Below, piece after piece: positions 1 to 12,049 of a stretch of 64,000 nucleotides of DNA; position 1 is the first letter of the stretch; every line of letters starts with the position of its first letter. The stretch is from positions 1 through 64,000 of the forward strand of contig RQTK01000535.1 of the NCBI GenBank assembly GCA_003991915.1, given 5' to 3'. Both the position numbers and the translations under genes were made by a program. The stretch comes from Elysia chlorotica. Lineage: Eukaryota > Mollusca > Gastropoda > Plakobranchidae. The notes below the pieces were generated by a model. That model ran no database searches and had not been told where the DNA came from. It saw nothing but the letters and a program-made list of their open reading frames with translations.

Positions 1-77
1 CCAGAGGACTTCAACAACTTCATGAGAATAGATGAAGAAACCTCTTTACATTTATTTCGCTGGTATCGCTATTGATA
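1..77 (+). pseudogene. Possible Harbinger-like transposase fragment
   Basis: From base 1 the frame reads PEDFNNFMRIDEETSLHLF and then stops at 76-78. The pattern phenylalanine-x-x-phenylalanine-(Met/Leu)-Arg-(Met/Ile)-Asp-x-(Asp/Glu)-Thr resembles the conserved N-terminal segment of PIF/Harbinger (HARBI1-like) nucleases. It is short, its start lies outside the window, and no DDE residues are visible. Confidence 0.3.
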
Positions 78-99
78 GTCAAACAATAAACAGTAATTT

Positions 100-1370
100 T
101 ATTTTCCACGAGCACTCAATTGAGCGATAGACTTCAATAAACTAAATTGTTGCTTCTTTAGTCCATGAAGCCATCTTTGATAATTGATTTTAAAAACTGA
201 CTTTAAAGTGGGTGTAGATTTAAAACTGTCCTGTTTTCTACTATCCTGTAATAACAATACTGTTACTTCATCCGCTAGATCGAGTGTGATGAAGAAATGC
301 AACATTGTGTGCATTCTACTTTTATGTTATTGAAGTAGGTCATGTGAAAGGTGAACAGAAGAGAGGGAGGGAGAGAGAAGAGGGGGGAGATGGATTTTAT
401 ATTTTGTTGTGATTAAAATCAAAATACTTTAATTAATAAAGTGACTCGCGAGTTATTTTACTTATTTTTGTACGCTGATTTCAATTCTGTTATTAGTTTT
501 ACACTAGGAGACCATTTTCATAAAGTTTGTCACTACAAAAACTGCCCCAGTCATCAATCTTGACAGCAGGCGCCGACCTGTCTGGCGCGGGCACACCTTG
601 TCGTACGAAAAATATCAGGCAGTGCTTGATATTTTTTGGTCGGTGGAAAATCGACGACACGCATACGACAAACACCAAAATTTCTTATTACACGATCCGA
701 TCTGTCGTCAGCGCGCATACGTCTTGCTAACGACGGAGTGTCGTATGCATGCACGCAACTGGGTCGGATGGTTGTCTGAAGGTGTAATAGGTACTTAAGC
801 AGCAACTTGTAGGTCTGCCTAAAAAATCCAGAACACATCACATCATAGCAGTTATATAATTATGAGTGTCATATCTGTCAATCTTAACATCAGTTTTACA
901 TCGATAAATACAAACAAGTGCATTTTTTTGTTGTTGTCGGGGGTGGGTAATAAATAGAACACTGCCTGAAATCTAGTAATCGTTAATTGCATGAAAAGAA
1001 CGATTTAAAGTTTGCAATAATGTTTAAATCTGTCTCAATCTTATATTACTCATAATTATAACGAATCCTGATCGTGATTTCATAAAGTTAAAGCTCCATA
1101 TCTAGTTATCTTTTAGAACATGAAGTAAACGGTGGTTTATTTTTTATTTATTTTCTTGTGCCTTTTAGATAATAGCATTGCAGCTGATCACGTTTGATCC
1201 GATTTGACTTGCTCGTTCCTTGGCATCCATAGTCAGTAACTATACTTTTAATTTTTGGGCGGGTCCCAAGAATAAAGTATAACAATTTACTATTACATTC
1301 TGACACTAACCAGTAAGGGATTAGGATTATAGCATTGTTCCGTACGTCCATAATGAATTCAGATTTCAGA
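100..1370. other. No gene seen
   Basis: AT-rich sequence with only short frames. Apart from the palindrome patch at 606-760 nothing can be named. Confidence 0.6.
606..760. other. Palindrome-rich GC-richer patch
   Basis: A perfect 10-bp stem AAAAATATCA (608-617) pairs with TGATATTTTT (627-636) over a 9-nt loop. Further on, GCATACGAC-type words recur in both orientations (about 660, 715 and 742). No coding signal is seen. Confidence 0.6.
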
Positions 1371-1372
<2 letters not shown>

Positions 1373-1423
<51 letters not shown>

Positions 1424-1485
1424 ACACTGTCTATCTGTCTGTCTGTCTCTGTATTTATATCTTCTTCTCTCATATTTTTAAGTTT

Positions 1486-1550
<65 letters not shown>
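1373..1550. repeat. (CT)24 - 67 nt - (GA)31 inverted microsatellite pair
   Basis: A (CT)n tract at 1373-1420 is followed, after a 67-nt spacer, by (GA)n at 1488-1550. The two are complementary when folded. Confidence 0.95.
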
Positions 1551-1552
<2 letters not shown>

Positions 1553-3887
1553 AAAAGAAAAGACGATAACTGAGTGCCTGACAAAGTAACGAGGAGAAAA
1601 ATCTCGCCTGTCGTCAAAAGATTCGTTGCGGCTAGCGATCATGTCAGCGAGCGCCGGTGTCTTTATTAAGTGTCATTTTCATTTCACTCTATCCAGGAAT
1701 ACGTGTACCATGTACCAGGATACGCTGATCGGGCACTCCTCAACTCCTGGCAGAGATCAAGGCTACAACCTATAATAGCGCAGTTCTGTACCGTGGCGGC
1801 GGGCGGACGTGAGAAGGACAACAGGACACGGAACAACTTCCGTCCCACCTGGCACCTGCCAGGTCTCCTCTGTTCCTGTCACGGACTAGACAGCGCTGGG
1901 TGCTGGCCAACTAAACTCTTTACCACAGAGTACCCACAAAGTATACCGTAAGGACACAAATGATGTCCAATGCTACTACGATGACAAAACGCTATTGGAG
2001 AATGCAAGTTTGTAAACATCAAAAGAGAAAAGGCACTTTGAAAATGCAACAACAAAACTTCAATCTGGAAGCTGTTACACTGCATTTTTTTTTCATACAA
2101 AGATTATTCCTCTGGTAGCTCCACGAGAGATACCAATTAAAAGTGATAGAAGTTGGGTTGAAGTAAGGTTATCACGTAGGTATTTTTCCTTTCCTTTCTT
2201 ACCTACTCTTCCTGGTCTCAAACGCGTAAGACTTTTTCATGATTGTGCCAAACACTATGTGTCAAGTTCAACAGATCGGCTCGCTCGACATCGCCCGACC
2301 CAAACACCTGAGAGTGACCTGGGAGAGACCAAGCGATCGGCAATGGGGTGGGTGAATGCAAAGATTTCAATCTAGAAAGTAGAGGCCTTGCGATAACGTG
2401 GTCCAAGGCGAAAACGAAGACGCCCATGGGTAAGGGAAAGGAATGCTGATCGTAGAGCTATCATAGAGTTGGGGAGTCGTTGCGCAAACAGAACAACCGA
2501 AAAGGGCGTGATTACGTCTTGCACTAGTTGTCCTATGGATCGCAAGACCTGCAGTAGCCGGCTCAGAGCGTCAGGAGATAGTCGGGACGTCGAGACCAAC
2601 CGACCAGTCGGCAACCCTCATTACTACAATATCTTCCGTGGACATCCCAAGCTTAAAATCTTATACTTATTAATGGACTGTCAAAACACAACCATGAAAA
2701 GTCAATAGATGACGTTACATTAAATAATAGTACTTTATTACTTGTCAAAGGAAATTGGTGCCGATCTTTTTTTTTTCCATAAAGATTCAGTTTAAAAATG
2801 ATGAAACAAAGTCTCGGTTTCTAACAATCAAACGATTTGATTTGAACTGAATCCCTCCTCTTAATTGGACCAAGCTGGTTCGCTTTACATGTATGCAACA
2901 AATGAATAAAACGGTCCAGACAACCAGCAGATTACTAGTATTACCCAATCATCGTTGGGGATACAAGGTTAAACATTTACATAATTATATATCATCTCCC
3001 TCTCTATGAGAGAGAGAGAAAACATAATTATGTACACTGTATATTCAAGACATCGACGTGAAACTGAAAACTGGCGACAGGGCACCATCATAATTTATGA
3101 AACTTCAACCCCTCTCATTCTAAACTTTCCGCGGAAGAAAAAAACGCTCCTACGTTTCAACAAAAGACGGGAAACGATACCACAAGCTACCGGGCATGAC
3201 TTGCCACTATTAAAAACCCATTAAAAGAATAATTGAAAAGTATTTTCGCACCTTCCAACTCTATTCATTACTGTCACGCACCTTTCGTCGGCACCCGATT
3301 TTTTTTCTGCGGGGAAAACCTGAGGCCGGGGAGATAGGAAATCCCCCATTATTGTCGCTGGAAGCGCGGCTCAAGATTACTGGCGTAACTAGAGCCAGGA
3401 AACAATCATGATGTAACAATAGCTACCTGTCAGCGAAAAAGGGTGAAAATAAAATAAAAGTACATTACAGACTGTTCGGTTTGATGGATGTCTCAGATCG
3501 GAGGATTAGTCTACTTCGGTACGGCGCCTGTAGTAATGTGTGGAAACGGGTAACAATCTTAATTATGTTATGTGACTGTCTGAAGTTTTAAAATCTATTA
3601 CATACATACAATTACCTTTATAGTTATAAAAATCCAAGATGAAAATTTTTTGCAAGGTTTTGGGATCTCATGCTGCCGCACCTCATCTCAACGCAATCAC
3701 TTACATACGTAACATTTTATTGTGCATATAGCGTTTTTTTTTCTTCCAGTTTTACAAAAAAAATCAGGACCGCCGGTTATTGTCTTATGTGATATTTTTA
3801 ATTTGTTTTTCTCTTCAAAACACTGGTTCACTTTTTTCTATCTGTATAAGTAATGGTAGATGTAAAGATGGAGAGTTTGACTGATAT
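1551..3887. other. No gene seen
   Basis: There are short frames on both strands around 1,670-1,950 and 2,218-2,710. They have no recognisable motif and no fitting splice sites. Confidence 0.55.
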
Positions 3888-3932
3888 GTCGCCGTATAGC
3901 ACCCCCCACGGGAACCTAGGAGACGTTAAACC
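3888..3932 (+). repeat. SINE tail fragment (type II tail)
   Basis: CGGGAACCTAGGAGACGTTAAA is the tail also found at about 60,165 and, altered, at 9,950 and 42,110. Confidence 0.5.
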
Positions 3933-3938
3933 CGGAGA

Positions 3939-3960
3939 GAGGGAGAGAATTCTCTCCCTC
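3939..3960. other. 22-bp perfect palindrome
   Basis: GAGGGAGAGAATTCTCTCCCTC is its own reverse complement, centred on an EcoRI-type GAATTC. It lies just after a SINE tail. Confidence 0.9.
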
Positions 3961-4084
3961 CCTCTATAGAGAACAGACTGAAAGATAATTATGATACGGG
4001 ACTGGGTGCTGGAAAAGTGATTAAAAGAACAAACAAAAACGAAAGGAAAACTAACATGTGCGACTCCTAATTGTTCAATGAGGC

Positions 4085-4235
4085 GAGCTAGTAGCTCAGT
4101 CGGAAGAGTAAGGGCAGCTTAAGACCAGATGTCCATGGTTCGATTCTCCAATCAGACTGACTTGCTTCATACTGGTTGGGTCGGTGTCAGTAAATTATGC
4201 GACTAGCGAAGATCCTGGGCGTCCAGACCTGGGGT
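4085..4235 (+). repeat. tRNA-derived SINE, head and core
   Basis: It has a tRNA-like head with A box TAGCTCAGTCGGAAGAG and B box GGTTCGATTC, followed by the family core ACTGGTTGGGTCGGTGTCAG. This is the clearest head copy in the window. It does not fold as a full tRNA, so it is not annotated as a tRNA gene. Confidence 0.7.
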
Positions 4236-4602
4236 CCCGTCGGTTACTGTCACACCCACACAGAAAATTTTGCATAGCATATTTTAATATTCATGGCAAG
4301 GCTATGGCGAATCGTGTTTCGTTCGGTCGGGAACCAGCAATAATCATTAGCAACACAATAAAGCAGAATTATTCAAAGGGAAAAATATATTAACAAACAC
4401 ACATGAACATACGAGCAAAAGTGGCAAAGACCAGAAAATTTGGACCCATGGGTGCACTTTTCAAATTAAAATTTCATTGCCTAATCTAAAAGGCCAGATG
4501 GGATCATAAAATTACTAAGTTTCCGACAGGCGATGACAATTTAACTCAGTATAAATGGTAAGTGTGTAAGAGCAAGAAGGAAAGAAAGAAAAATATGGAG
4601 AA

Positions 4603-4603
4603 C

Positions 4604-4690
<87 letters not shown>
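4603..4690. repeat. (GA)n microsatellite
   Basis: A nearly pure array of about 44 units, next to a SINE. Confidence 0.95.
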
Positions 4691-4693
<3 letters not shown>

Positions 4694-4700
4694 AGAAAGA

Positions 4701-4893
4701 ACGTTCAACGTTAGCATTATATAGGCTATATTGCGGACGGACCCCAAACCTGACGTCTGGCAATTTTATGTGCTGCCACACACGAGACAGGGCGGGGATA
4801 CCATGGCTCCTGTCTCTGCCGGTCGCATTAAACTGACACCGACCCAACCAGAAGAGGGCGAAATCGCCAGGGCTCGAACTCCAGAGATAGGCC
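4701..4893 (-). repeat. tRNA-derived SINE
   Basis: Reading the minus strand gives B box GAGTTCGAGCCC, core CTGGTTGGGTCGGTGTCAG, a middle part with TGTGTGGCAGCACATAAAA and a tail ending near TTGAACGT. It abuts a (GA)n array. Confidence 0.7.
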
Positions 4894-5254
4894 GATACAG
4901 AGACAGAAAAGTTGTGGGACAACCGGGGTACGGGAAGAGAAGAAAACCCAAAGCGGGTGCGGGTTGGTTATCATTAAGATTCTGAACCTCTCAGACATGT
5001 CTCACTCACACTCATCCGTGAATTATTTCAATACGGCCACATGAAGCTCAACAGATTGTACTTCTGGAGCTCAACTGATCCCTTTGTAGGCACCAGCGGC
5101 AGGCAGGACGATGTCAACTAATTACGTGGTTTGCCGTCGAAAATATGACGCACGGATTTGGCACGTCCGGCAAGGACGAAGGTCACCACTCACCAGTCAA
5201 CAGTCACCACTACAGTAATAGGAAAATGGCTGGTTTGAAGTTGAGTTTGTTGAT

Positions 5255-5447
5255 AAGCGTCCATCCAGCATCGTCAGCACTGTAATGCCCCAAGACTAAC
5301 TTCTGACAATTTTACGTGCTGCCACACAGAGACAACGAGGGGATACCATCTTAGCCGGTCACATTGTACAAAACCGACCCAAACATTACGAGGCGATCTC
5401 GGTGAAATACATTTTTAGCAGTCGCGGGTTTCAAACCAGATGCTTGA
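5255..5447 (-). repeat. tRNA-derived SINE
   Basis: The same family, with B-box-like GGTTTGAAACCC, core, GGCAGCACGTAAAATTGTCAG and the type I tail. Its head end runs directly into a 200-bp (GA)n array. Confidence 0.65.
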
Positions 5448-5454
5448 TTGAGAT

Positions 5455-5656
<202 letters not shown>

Positions 5657-5709
5657 ACCACTTAAAGGCACCGTTTTTAGATGTCAGTATGATAACAATG
5701 ATAACCACA

Positions 5710-7601
5710 CAAAAAAAAAACCGTAAAAGCCCATCCCATCACAAATAGTTTTCCTCCATAGCTCTCAAACTATTATTGAGTTGGCCATGCCACCAGCACA
5801 ATGCTGCGGAGAAAGCCTCACCTTAAGTTGTGTGCCTTCAACTCAATGAAAACAAACAAGAAAGTGACACCTCGAGAGCTAGTGAAATATATAGACCCAG
5901 GCGTGTAATGTAAAAAATACTAGGCCTGCATTCATCACAAAATCAGAGTAGTTTTTTATTATCCCTTTATATCATCAGATAACATTTTTTCCCTGGTCCA
6001 ACTCAAAAAGTTTACCTTATGACTTGCAATTATGGAACATTCATTAACAGTTAAAATTAATTGTGATCTCATGAAATCTCCCAAACTAATTATCTTAACT
6101 TTTACTTCATCTGATATTTTTGGGGAACGGCTTATTTAAAAAAAAATTACGATCACACATTTCAATTAGAAATAATTATAATAATAACAACACTGAAGAG
6201 TTAGCAGAGCAGCTTAAAATAACATCCTTTTGTATGAAATATTATACATTCATATTTCCTGTTGTTTTCATCAATATAATTTATGCGACTGCACCATTTA
6301 TGATTTTTCATGTTTATTTCAAGCTAGAGTATTTTTATTTACTGCAGCTAAAATGTAAATGTAAACCTGACTATTGACGATGTGCAGAGCCCCTGCTACG
6401 CGAGTTTCACAGTTCCAAGTTACTAGTTAATCATCTACATGTATTTTAACTCTTAAGAAACTACTGGAAATCTAGAGTATCAATTAAACAACAATTATCT
6501 GTTTTAAGTCTACGACTAGTTATGGAGTGTCCTCGTAGATTCTCGGATAAATTTACTTAGGGGAAGTTTAAGTTATCAAAGAACCCTACTCTAAGATATC
6601 CATTTCTCCCTTGAGACGATGTTGTGTGCGGAAAGCGAACCCTCTTTGCAAGACAATCAAATTTCACGGCACGATAATTATAATAATAAACAAATCATGT
6701 CACCTTTTTACGCTTTTCTTAGGCCAACGCTTTGAACAACAACATAGGTGTTGAGCGACATTCATCATACATGTAATTATCCAATTTGATCGCATGACAA
6801 AGAGGGAATTAACGATGTGTCGTCCAAAATTAACGCGAATATCGGGAAGTCGTCTTGAAATGGCGGGCTTGAGCATCAGATTGTTGACCCCAGAGCTGTA
6901 AATCCTGTTGTCTCATAATAATGCATTACAAGATAAAACGCTATGTTGATCAAGTCAATGCTATGTAAAAATATGCGTATTCTCGTTCTGCTTTTTAGAT
7001 GTTTAATATCCTGGCATACGCGAAAGGTCGTAAACCAAGCCAATCCTATCCTGGCCTTTTCATATTTTTATTTTATTTTAGTTTTTCGCCTACAAAGATG
7101 CCTAGGATGAAGCAAGCTGTCGAAATTCAGACGCCGCGTCGTAGATCCTATGCACCAACCTGTCAAAAGTCAGACGTCGAAGCGGCGGGGAACCCGAGAG
7201 ATGGAGCCGCAAGGCACGGAAGGTAGAGTCTAGACATGGAACCCCACAAGGGAAACGGCGGGTCCTGTCAGGGTCACTTCATTGATTTGTTTATGGTGGT
7301 ATGTGTGTATTGTGTATATGTGAGGGAGTGAGGGTGGGGGAGAGAAAAGAGAGAAAGAGAGATGTGTGTAATGTATCTCCACCGCTCTCTCCTCTCCTTC
7401 CTCCTTCGATCTCTTCCTTTCTGAATATTTCACCGAAAAGCACTGAGGTCGACGTCCTATTGTATGATAAAGTGTAAGTGCCGCGACTGTGAAAGCGTGT
7501 CTATTTTACCCCGTGATAACAAAGTTTTATGTAAGAACGATTACAATACATGTAGTGTGGGCTGATATCGCGTGCATTCGCATATACGTCCGCATAAAAT
7601 A

Positions 7602-7605
<4 letters not shown>
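5710..7605. other. No gene seen
   Basis: AT-rich with scattered homopolymers. The frame at 6,999-7,226 is unsupported. Confidence 0.55.

Positions 7606-7607
<2 letters not shown>

Positions 7608-7668
<61 letters not shown>
7608..7668. repeat. (CT)n microsatellite
   Basis: About 30 units with one CA interruption, after a C-run. Confidence 0.95.
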
Positions 7669-7669
<1 letters not shown>

Positions 7670-7671
<2 letters not shown>

Positions 7672-9715
7672 TAAATTGCAAAGTATAGTCTTACGCTTTA
7701 AGTGTACGAGGCGCTACGCTGTGGAAAAATTATACTTTACCCACAGAATTTATATCTCTGACTTAATCACAACTTGCAAGTCGGAACTTAGGAACTGTGC
7801 GTGTTTAAGAAGAACGATGCATCATCGTTATTCTAATGGGATGGGACAAGTATACTATAAGACCGCCTGCATTGATGCAATTTTTGATAGTGTTTTAAAC
7901 GTCTTACCACAATAAATTATTTCAGGTTAAACGCATCGGTTGTGGGCACATCGAGCAGCCAGGCAAACAGGAGCTCTATAAATATAATTGAGAGTGACAG
8001 TCTATGCTTTGATATTTAGCATGGCCCACTTCAAATCAAGAAACTAATAGAATTAAAAACCACGGTTTATGAAGATTACCCATCAAGCTCAGTGGATGTT
8101 GATACATATAGATCTAACTTATTTACAAAAACCTAACATAATCCCCATAATTCTATATCGTTCTGTCAATAGCTGTCAGATGACTCAGTCGATTATTATA
8201 ATTCATAAGACTGACAATGAGCCAAATGGTTCGATCGCAACATTCATGTACAAATCTACCAAATAATGGTTAAACTGTGTCAAATGAAACCTGCAAATTC
8301 GCTGATCTGATTAAAGCCGCTGCCTCCGTTTTACCACACCATAAGAAAATAAAGAAATACGGAACTATGTAAGATTTGATTCCGTAGCAGCGGTATCAGT
8401 TTGGGAGGGGGGGGGGGTCAAATATTCATCACTCAAATGATTATAATGTTCAGGACATTCCGCTGTAGAATTCATTCCTATTGTATAAGAGTAATTATGG
8501 TGTGTCCGTTTTATAATTATTGGTTGTTATTTTTTTCCACCGAGAACTATACAATCTACCATTAAAGAAACGTGAGCGAGTGAGGCAGTTGATTTTTTGA
8601 CGTCCAAGACTAAATCGTGGTCGGCCCCTAGAATAATGTCTTAAATGGGTACCAGGAGTCCTTTCTCTGCCGGTCAACTGTTTTATACTGAAACAGATCC
8701 AACCAGTAGCGGGAAATCGGACGATCGTGGATTTTGAACGGAAACCTCACGACCGAAAGACTGAGCCACCCCCCCCCCCCCCACCCACAAACAAAAAAAA
8801 AACCCAAAAAAAAAAAAAAAAAGGAAACAACCATTACACAACCTGACGTTAAAGCCCGATTGATTCTATCGACACAAGCTAGACCGACAAAAAACAAACA
8901 AACAAATAAATCGGCAGGGACAATCATTAAATTTACCGTTTTCCCCCCTCTCTATCTCTCTCTCCCTCTCCTCCATCTCTATGTCTTGTACCATCTTCTT
9001 TTCCCCTGCATTACATCTCTGTTGATCCATTGCTCCCTCTGCCTCTCTCCACTCCCATCCTGGAGAACTGCCCTGCCCTTAAAAGATCCCCGAGCTGTAA
9101 CCTTGGCCCGTGTCAGGCGTGGCTCTGTTTAATCAGTGTCACAGCCACACGGCTAGCCAGTGGCCACATCCATACACAAGTCTCTATCAAGTGACATCAA
9201 CCAGCTGATACCTCAACAACTAGGCCCTATCCATATAAACCAGACACCAAGGGGTCGACCAGGGGACTGATTCACCGACAGAACGACAGAGCACGAGGCG
9301 TGTTATTGGAAGGTTTGGGATTTGCAACTAGCCACATTCACCAGGCACCGAGGGTCGAGGGGTCGGGGAAGGGGTGGAGGTGGGGGGTCATCAGCAGATC
9401 TCACGGCGCGTAATTAAAAGGTTAGGGGTTCCATCACTGATTCGGTCACGTTACCCCTTCTTGTTGGGTCGGCACATGTATTATAAAGTTTATGTAAACC
9501 GTGGCCGGCTAAGTGCTAGGTATCTCGCTGTGGGATCATGTTGCCTTATGACATCTTTCCTGACAAACTACTTGAAGTAGGAGGGAGATTCACTGACTTC
9601 CCCTAACCCAAGATTTCTCCAGGGATCATCTGGCTCATGCCGCGCCATTCCCTTAATTGGGCTCAAGTTGCGCGGCGACATCTCAAGAGGGGAGAACTGT
9701 ATTACATGTCGCGGG
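7670..9715. other. No gene seen apart from a SINE fragment
   Basis: Holds G- and C-runs (8,407-8,418 and 8,770-8,782), A-runs and the SINE piece at 8636-8790. The GC-richer stretch at 9,050-9,700 has no convincing frame. Confidence 0.55.
8636..8790 (-). repeat. SINE fragment (head and core)
   Basis: The minus strand shows a degenerate head with a CGATTTCCCGCTACTGGTTG stretch, then core-like CAGTATAAAACAG and CCGGCAGAGAAAGG. The tail is missing. A poly-C/poly-A stretch follows. Confidence 0.5.
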
Positions 9716-9973
9716 GTGGGAGAGTTGGCATACTGGTAGAGCGCGGGGCTTCATATCAGACGTTCCCTAGTTCTGTCATGACCCTCTACAACTCAGAACT
9801 GTTTTCTATATCTAGTCGGTCATGGTCCTGTCCAAAAATCCGAAAAAAAAACCACAACAAGCAACAACAACAAAACAAACAAAATATCAGGCACACACTT
9901 AACTTTCAAACTCCAGTCTTGAAACCTGGTGCTGTATATGATCATCCTTGGGAAGCTACGAGACGTTAAACTA
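9716..9973 (+). repeat. SINE with type II tail, interrupted by A-rich sequence
   Basis: The head contains ACTGGTAGAGCGCGGGGCTT (A-box-like). The right end reads GGAAGCTACGAGACGTTAAAC. Between them lies an A/C-rich expansion. It is diverged. Confidence 0.5.
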
Positions 9974-10149
9974 GAAGAGCTCTTGTTTTCCTTGATTGTG
10001 ATCCCGTTACCACTTAGAATAACTACTGTATTGGCTTTCCAGAAAAACCTGGCCTTCGTACTTTAGTTATGAATCGAATCACACCGCGAGCATGAAACTG
10101 TAGACATGCTTTCGATCATGAAAATTTCGAAGTTTGGGAGCATTTGATG

Positions 10150-10620
10150 GTGCGTGGTCTTTAAGGTCCGAACTCATTCATTCATCCCAGCCAGCCATAA
10201 GCAATATACAATTACATCTATTTTAGTGGCTTTTCATTTCTCGAGGCACACAGGATGTCCGGCTTTGTCTGCCGACTTATTACTTCTATCTAGGACTAAA
10301 ATAAAATAAAAAATTAAAAAAAACTTATTTGGTCTAGACTTTTAGAGGCATTCTAGAGAAACACGTTTTAAAAATTAAAATTATGAACCGAGAGCCGGAG
10401 GAAAAAAAATAGCGGGCGCCATACACAGACCAACACAGATCAAATTTTGCCTCAGTGTCGCAAAGCACAGGTTGTCGGCCCGATATCGGAAGCTGTTATG
10501 CGTCGGCCGACATCCTTTGTCCCTCGATAAATGAAAAGCCACTAAAAATATATAGTTGCATATTATCTGTGACTGGCTGGGATGGATGAATAAGTTGGTA
10601 CGTTCGCACTAAACACACCG
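10150..10620. mobile_element. Fold-back element with long terminal inverted repeats
   Basis: The left arm (about 10150-10276) and the right arm (about 10501-10620) are imperfect inverted repeats of more than 100 bp. Both contain CATCCCAGCCAG, TTTTAGTGGCTTTTCATTT and, near the inner end, GGATGTC(C/G)G. The centre, about 225 bp, has no coding signal. This is the form of a fold-back or MITE-like DNA transposon; the superfamily is unknown. Confidence 0.65.
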
Positions 10621-10918
10621 ACATCCTTAACTATTTGTCAGTTTGCCTGCCTCTCTCTATATCTTTGTATCTATCTGCCCGTTCTGACTGTCTATCTGTC
10701 CCTGTCTCTTTCAAATAGCTCTCTGTTGATCATTCTTTCGCACTCATTAACTATTCCAATCAACCATACTTACATCGCATACATATCAATTTAAGTAAAC
10801 AAACAAAAAGAGATAGGTAAATAAAAAACAACAACGAAAAAGGCAAACAAGGATAACTCATATGACACCATAAAGGGCATTGTGTCTTTAAACAATGTAC
10901 CACAGGGGAAAAAATCTA

Positions 10919-10927
<9 letters not shown>

Positions 10928-10966
<39 letters not shown>
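10928..10966. repeat. (GA)n microsatellite
   Basis: About 19 units after an A-run. Confidence 0.95.
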
Positions 10967-10969
<3 letters not shown>

Positions 10970-11466
10970 TCAAAATTTTTTGGTGCGTAAGTGAAAGAAC
11001 GAGCAGGCACGAGTACCGCTGCGGTGCGGCAAGAGCTGGGTGAATGTAATTGCGCAGTTTGTAGATAAAACTTATTTTGCAGGTGGTAGGCGAACTACTT
11101 CACATGCAGGCCAAGTACTGTACATGGTTTTGCAAATAACCTAGATTCTACAACTGGCTCGGGGTGCAGCAGCAGCTGATAAGATAGAAAACAGGACAGG
11201 ATGGAAGCTTCAACCTTTTTTTTCCCAAACCTTGTTTAACTTGTATCGGGCCTGCTGCTAGCTATGCTGTTTTTCTTAAACCAGTCCATTTTCATTCACG
11301 TTTTCACATCATTCTGGATTAAGTTTATTTATTTAATTTTACTTCTAATCTCGAGCTAGATTTCAATCCACTTCCCGATCTCTCTCTGGTTAAAAATACG
11401 TTTCTTTCTTCTTGTATTTTGTAACTGTTGTCATTCAAATCTTCTTTCCCCCCCCCCCCTTTTTTT

Positions 11467-11467
11467 T

Positions 11468-11532
<65 letters not shown>
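11467..11532. repeat. (CT)n microsatellite
   Basis: About 30 units preceded by C and T runs, just outside the inverted repeat at 11536-12041. Confidence 0.95.
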
Positions 11533-11535
<3 letters not shown>

Positions 11536-11600
11536 GAATTTAGCTACATGTACCATGGAATGGCACACGCTTTTGCATAGATCTGTGTACTTTCTTTCTC

Positions 11601-11649
<49 letters not shown>

Positions 11650-11929
11650 TCTCTCGTGTTTTTATTGTTGCAAAGGGTGAATTATACTCGATAGAATAAA
11701 GGAATAGAGACTCTCCTGAGTTGTTGGTTGGAGTCAGACTCTTTCTTGCATTCATTGAGACGTCCTAGTTGGCAGCTCGCTGTTGAGTTTCATAGCTTCA
11801 AAGGTGATTTCCTTTCAATCAGTTAGAGTGCCATTTGCCACGGTAATGGGTGTGTTTTTTGTTGTTGTTGTCTGTACGGGCGAGCATTGGTCTTTGTATG
11901 TCATCTATTTGTGTGCGAAAGAGAACACG

Positions 11930-11982
<53 letters not shown>

Positions 11983-12041
11983 AGAAAAAAGTGCACAGAT
12001 CTATGCGATTCCACGCACCATGGTACATGTAGCTAAATCCA
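11536..12041. repeat. Inverted repeat of a (CT)n-tailed element
   Basis: The left arm (11536-11655: TAGCTACATGTACCATGG, then CATAGATCTGTG, CTTTCTCCCC, (CT)n) recurs inverted at 11931-12041 ((GA)n, TGGGGAGAAAA, CACAGATCTATGC, CCATGGTACATGTAGCTA). Each arm keeps its own microsatellite at the same place, so the dinucleotide tract appears to be part of the dispersed unit. About 275 bp separate the arms. Confidence 0.65.
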
Positions 12042-12049
12042 ACGGACTA

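Noticed and set aside
4088-4160. Functional tRNA gene
   Set aside because: A and B boxes are present, but the stems do not pair properly and the sequence continues into the SINE core.
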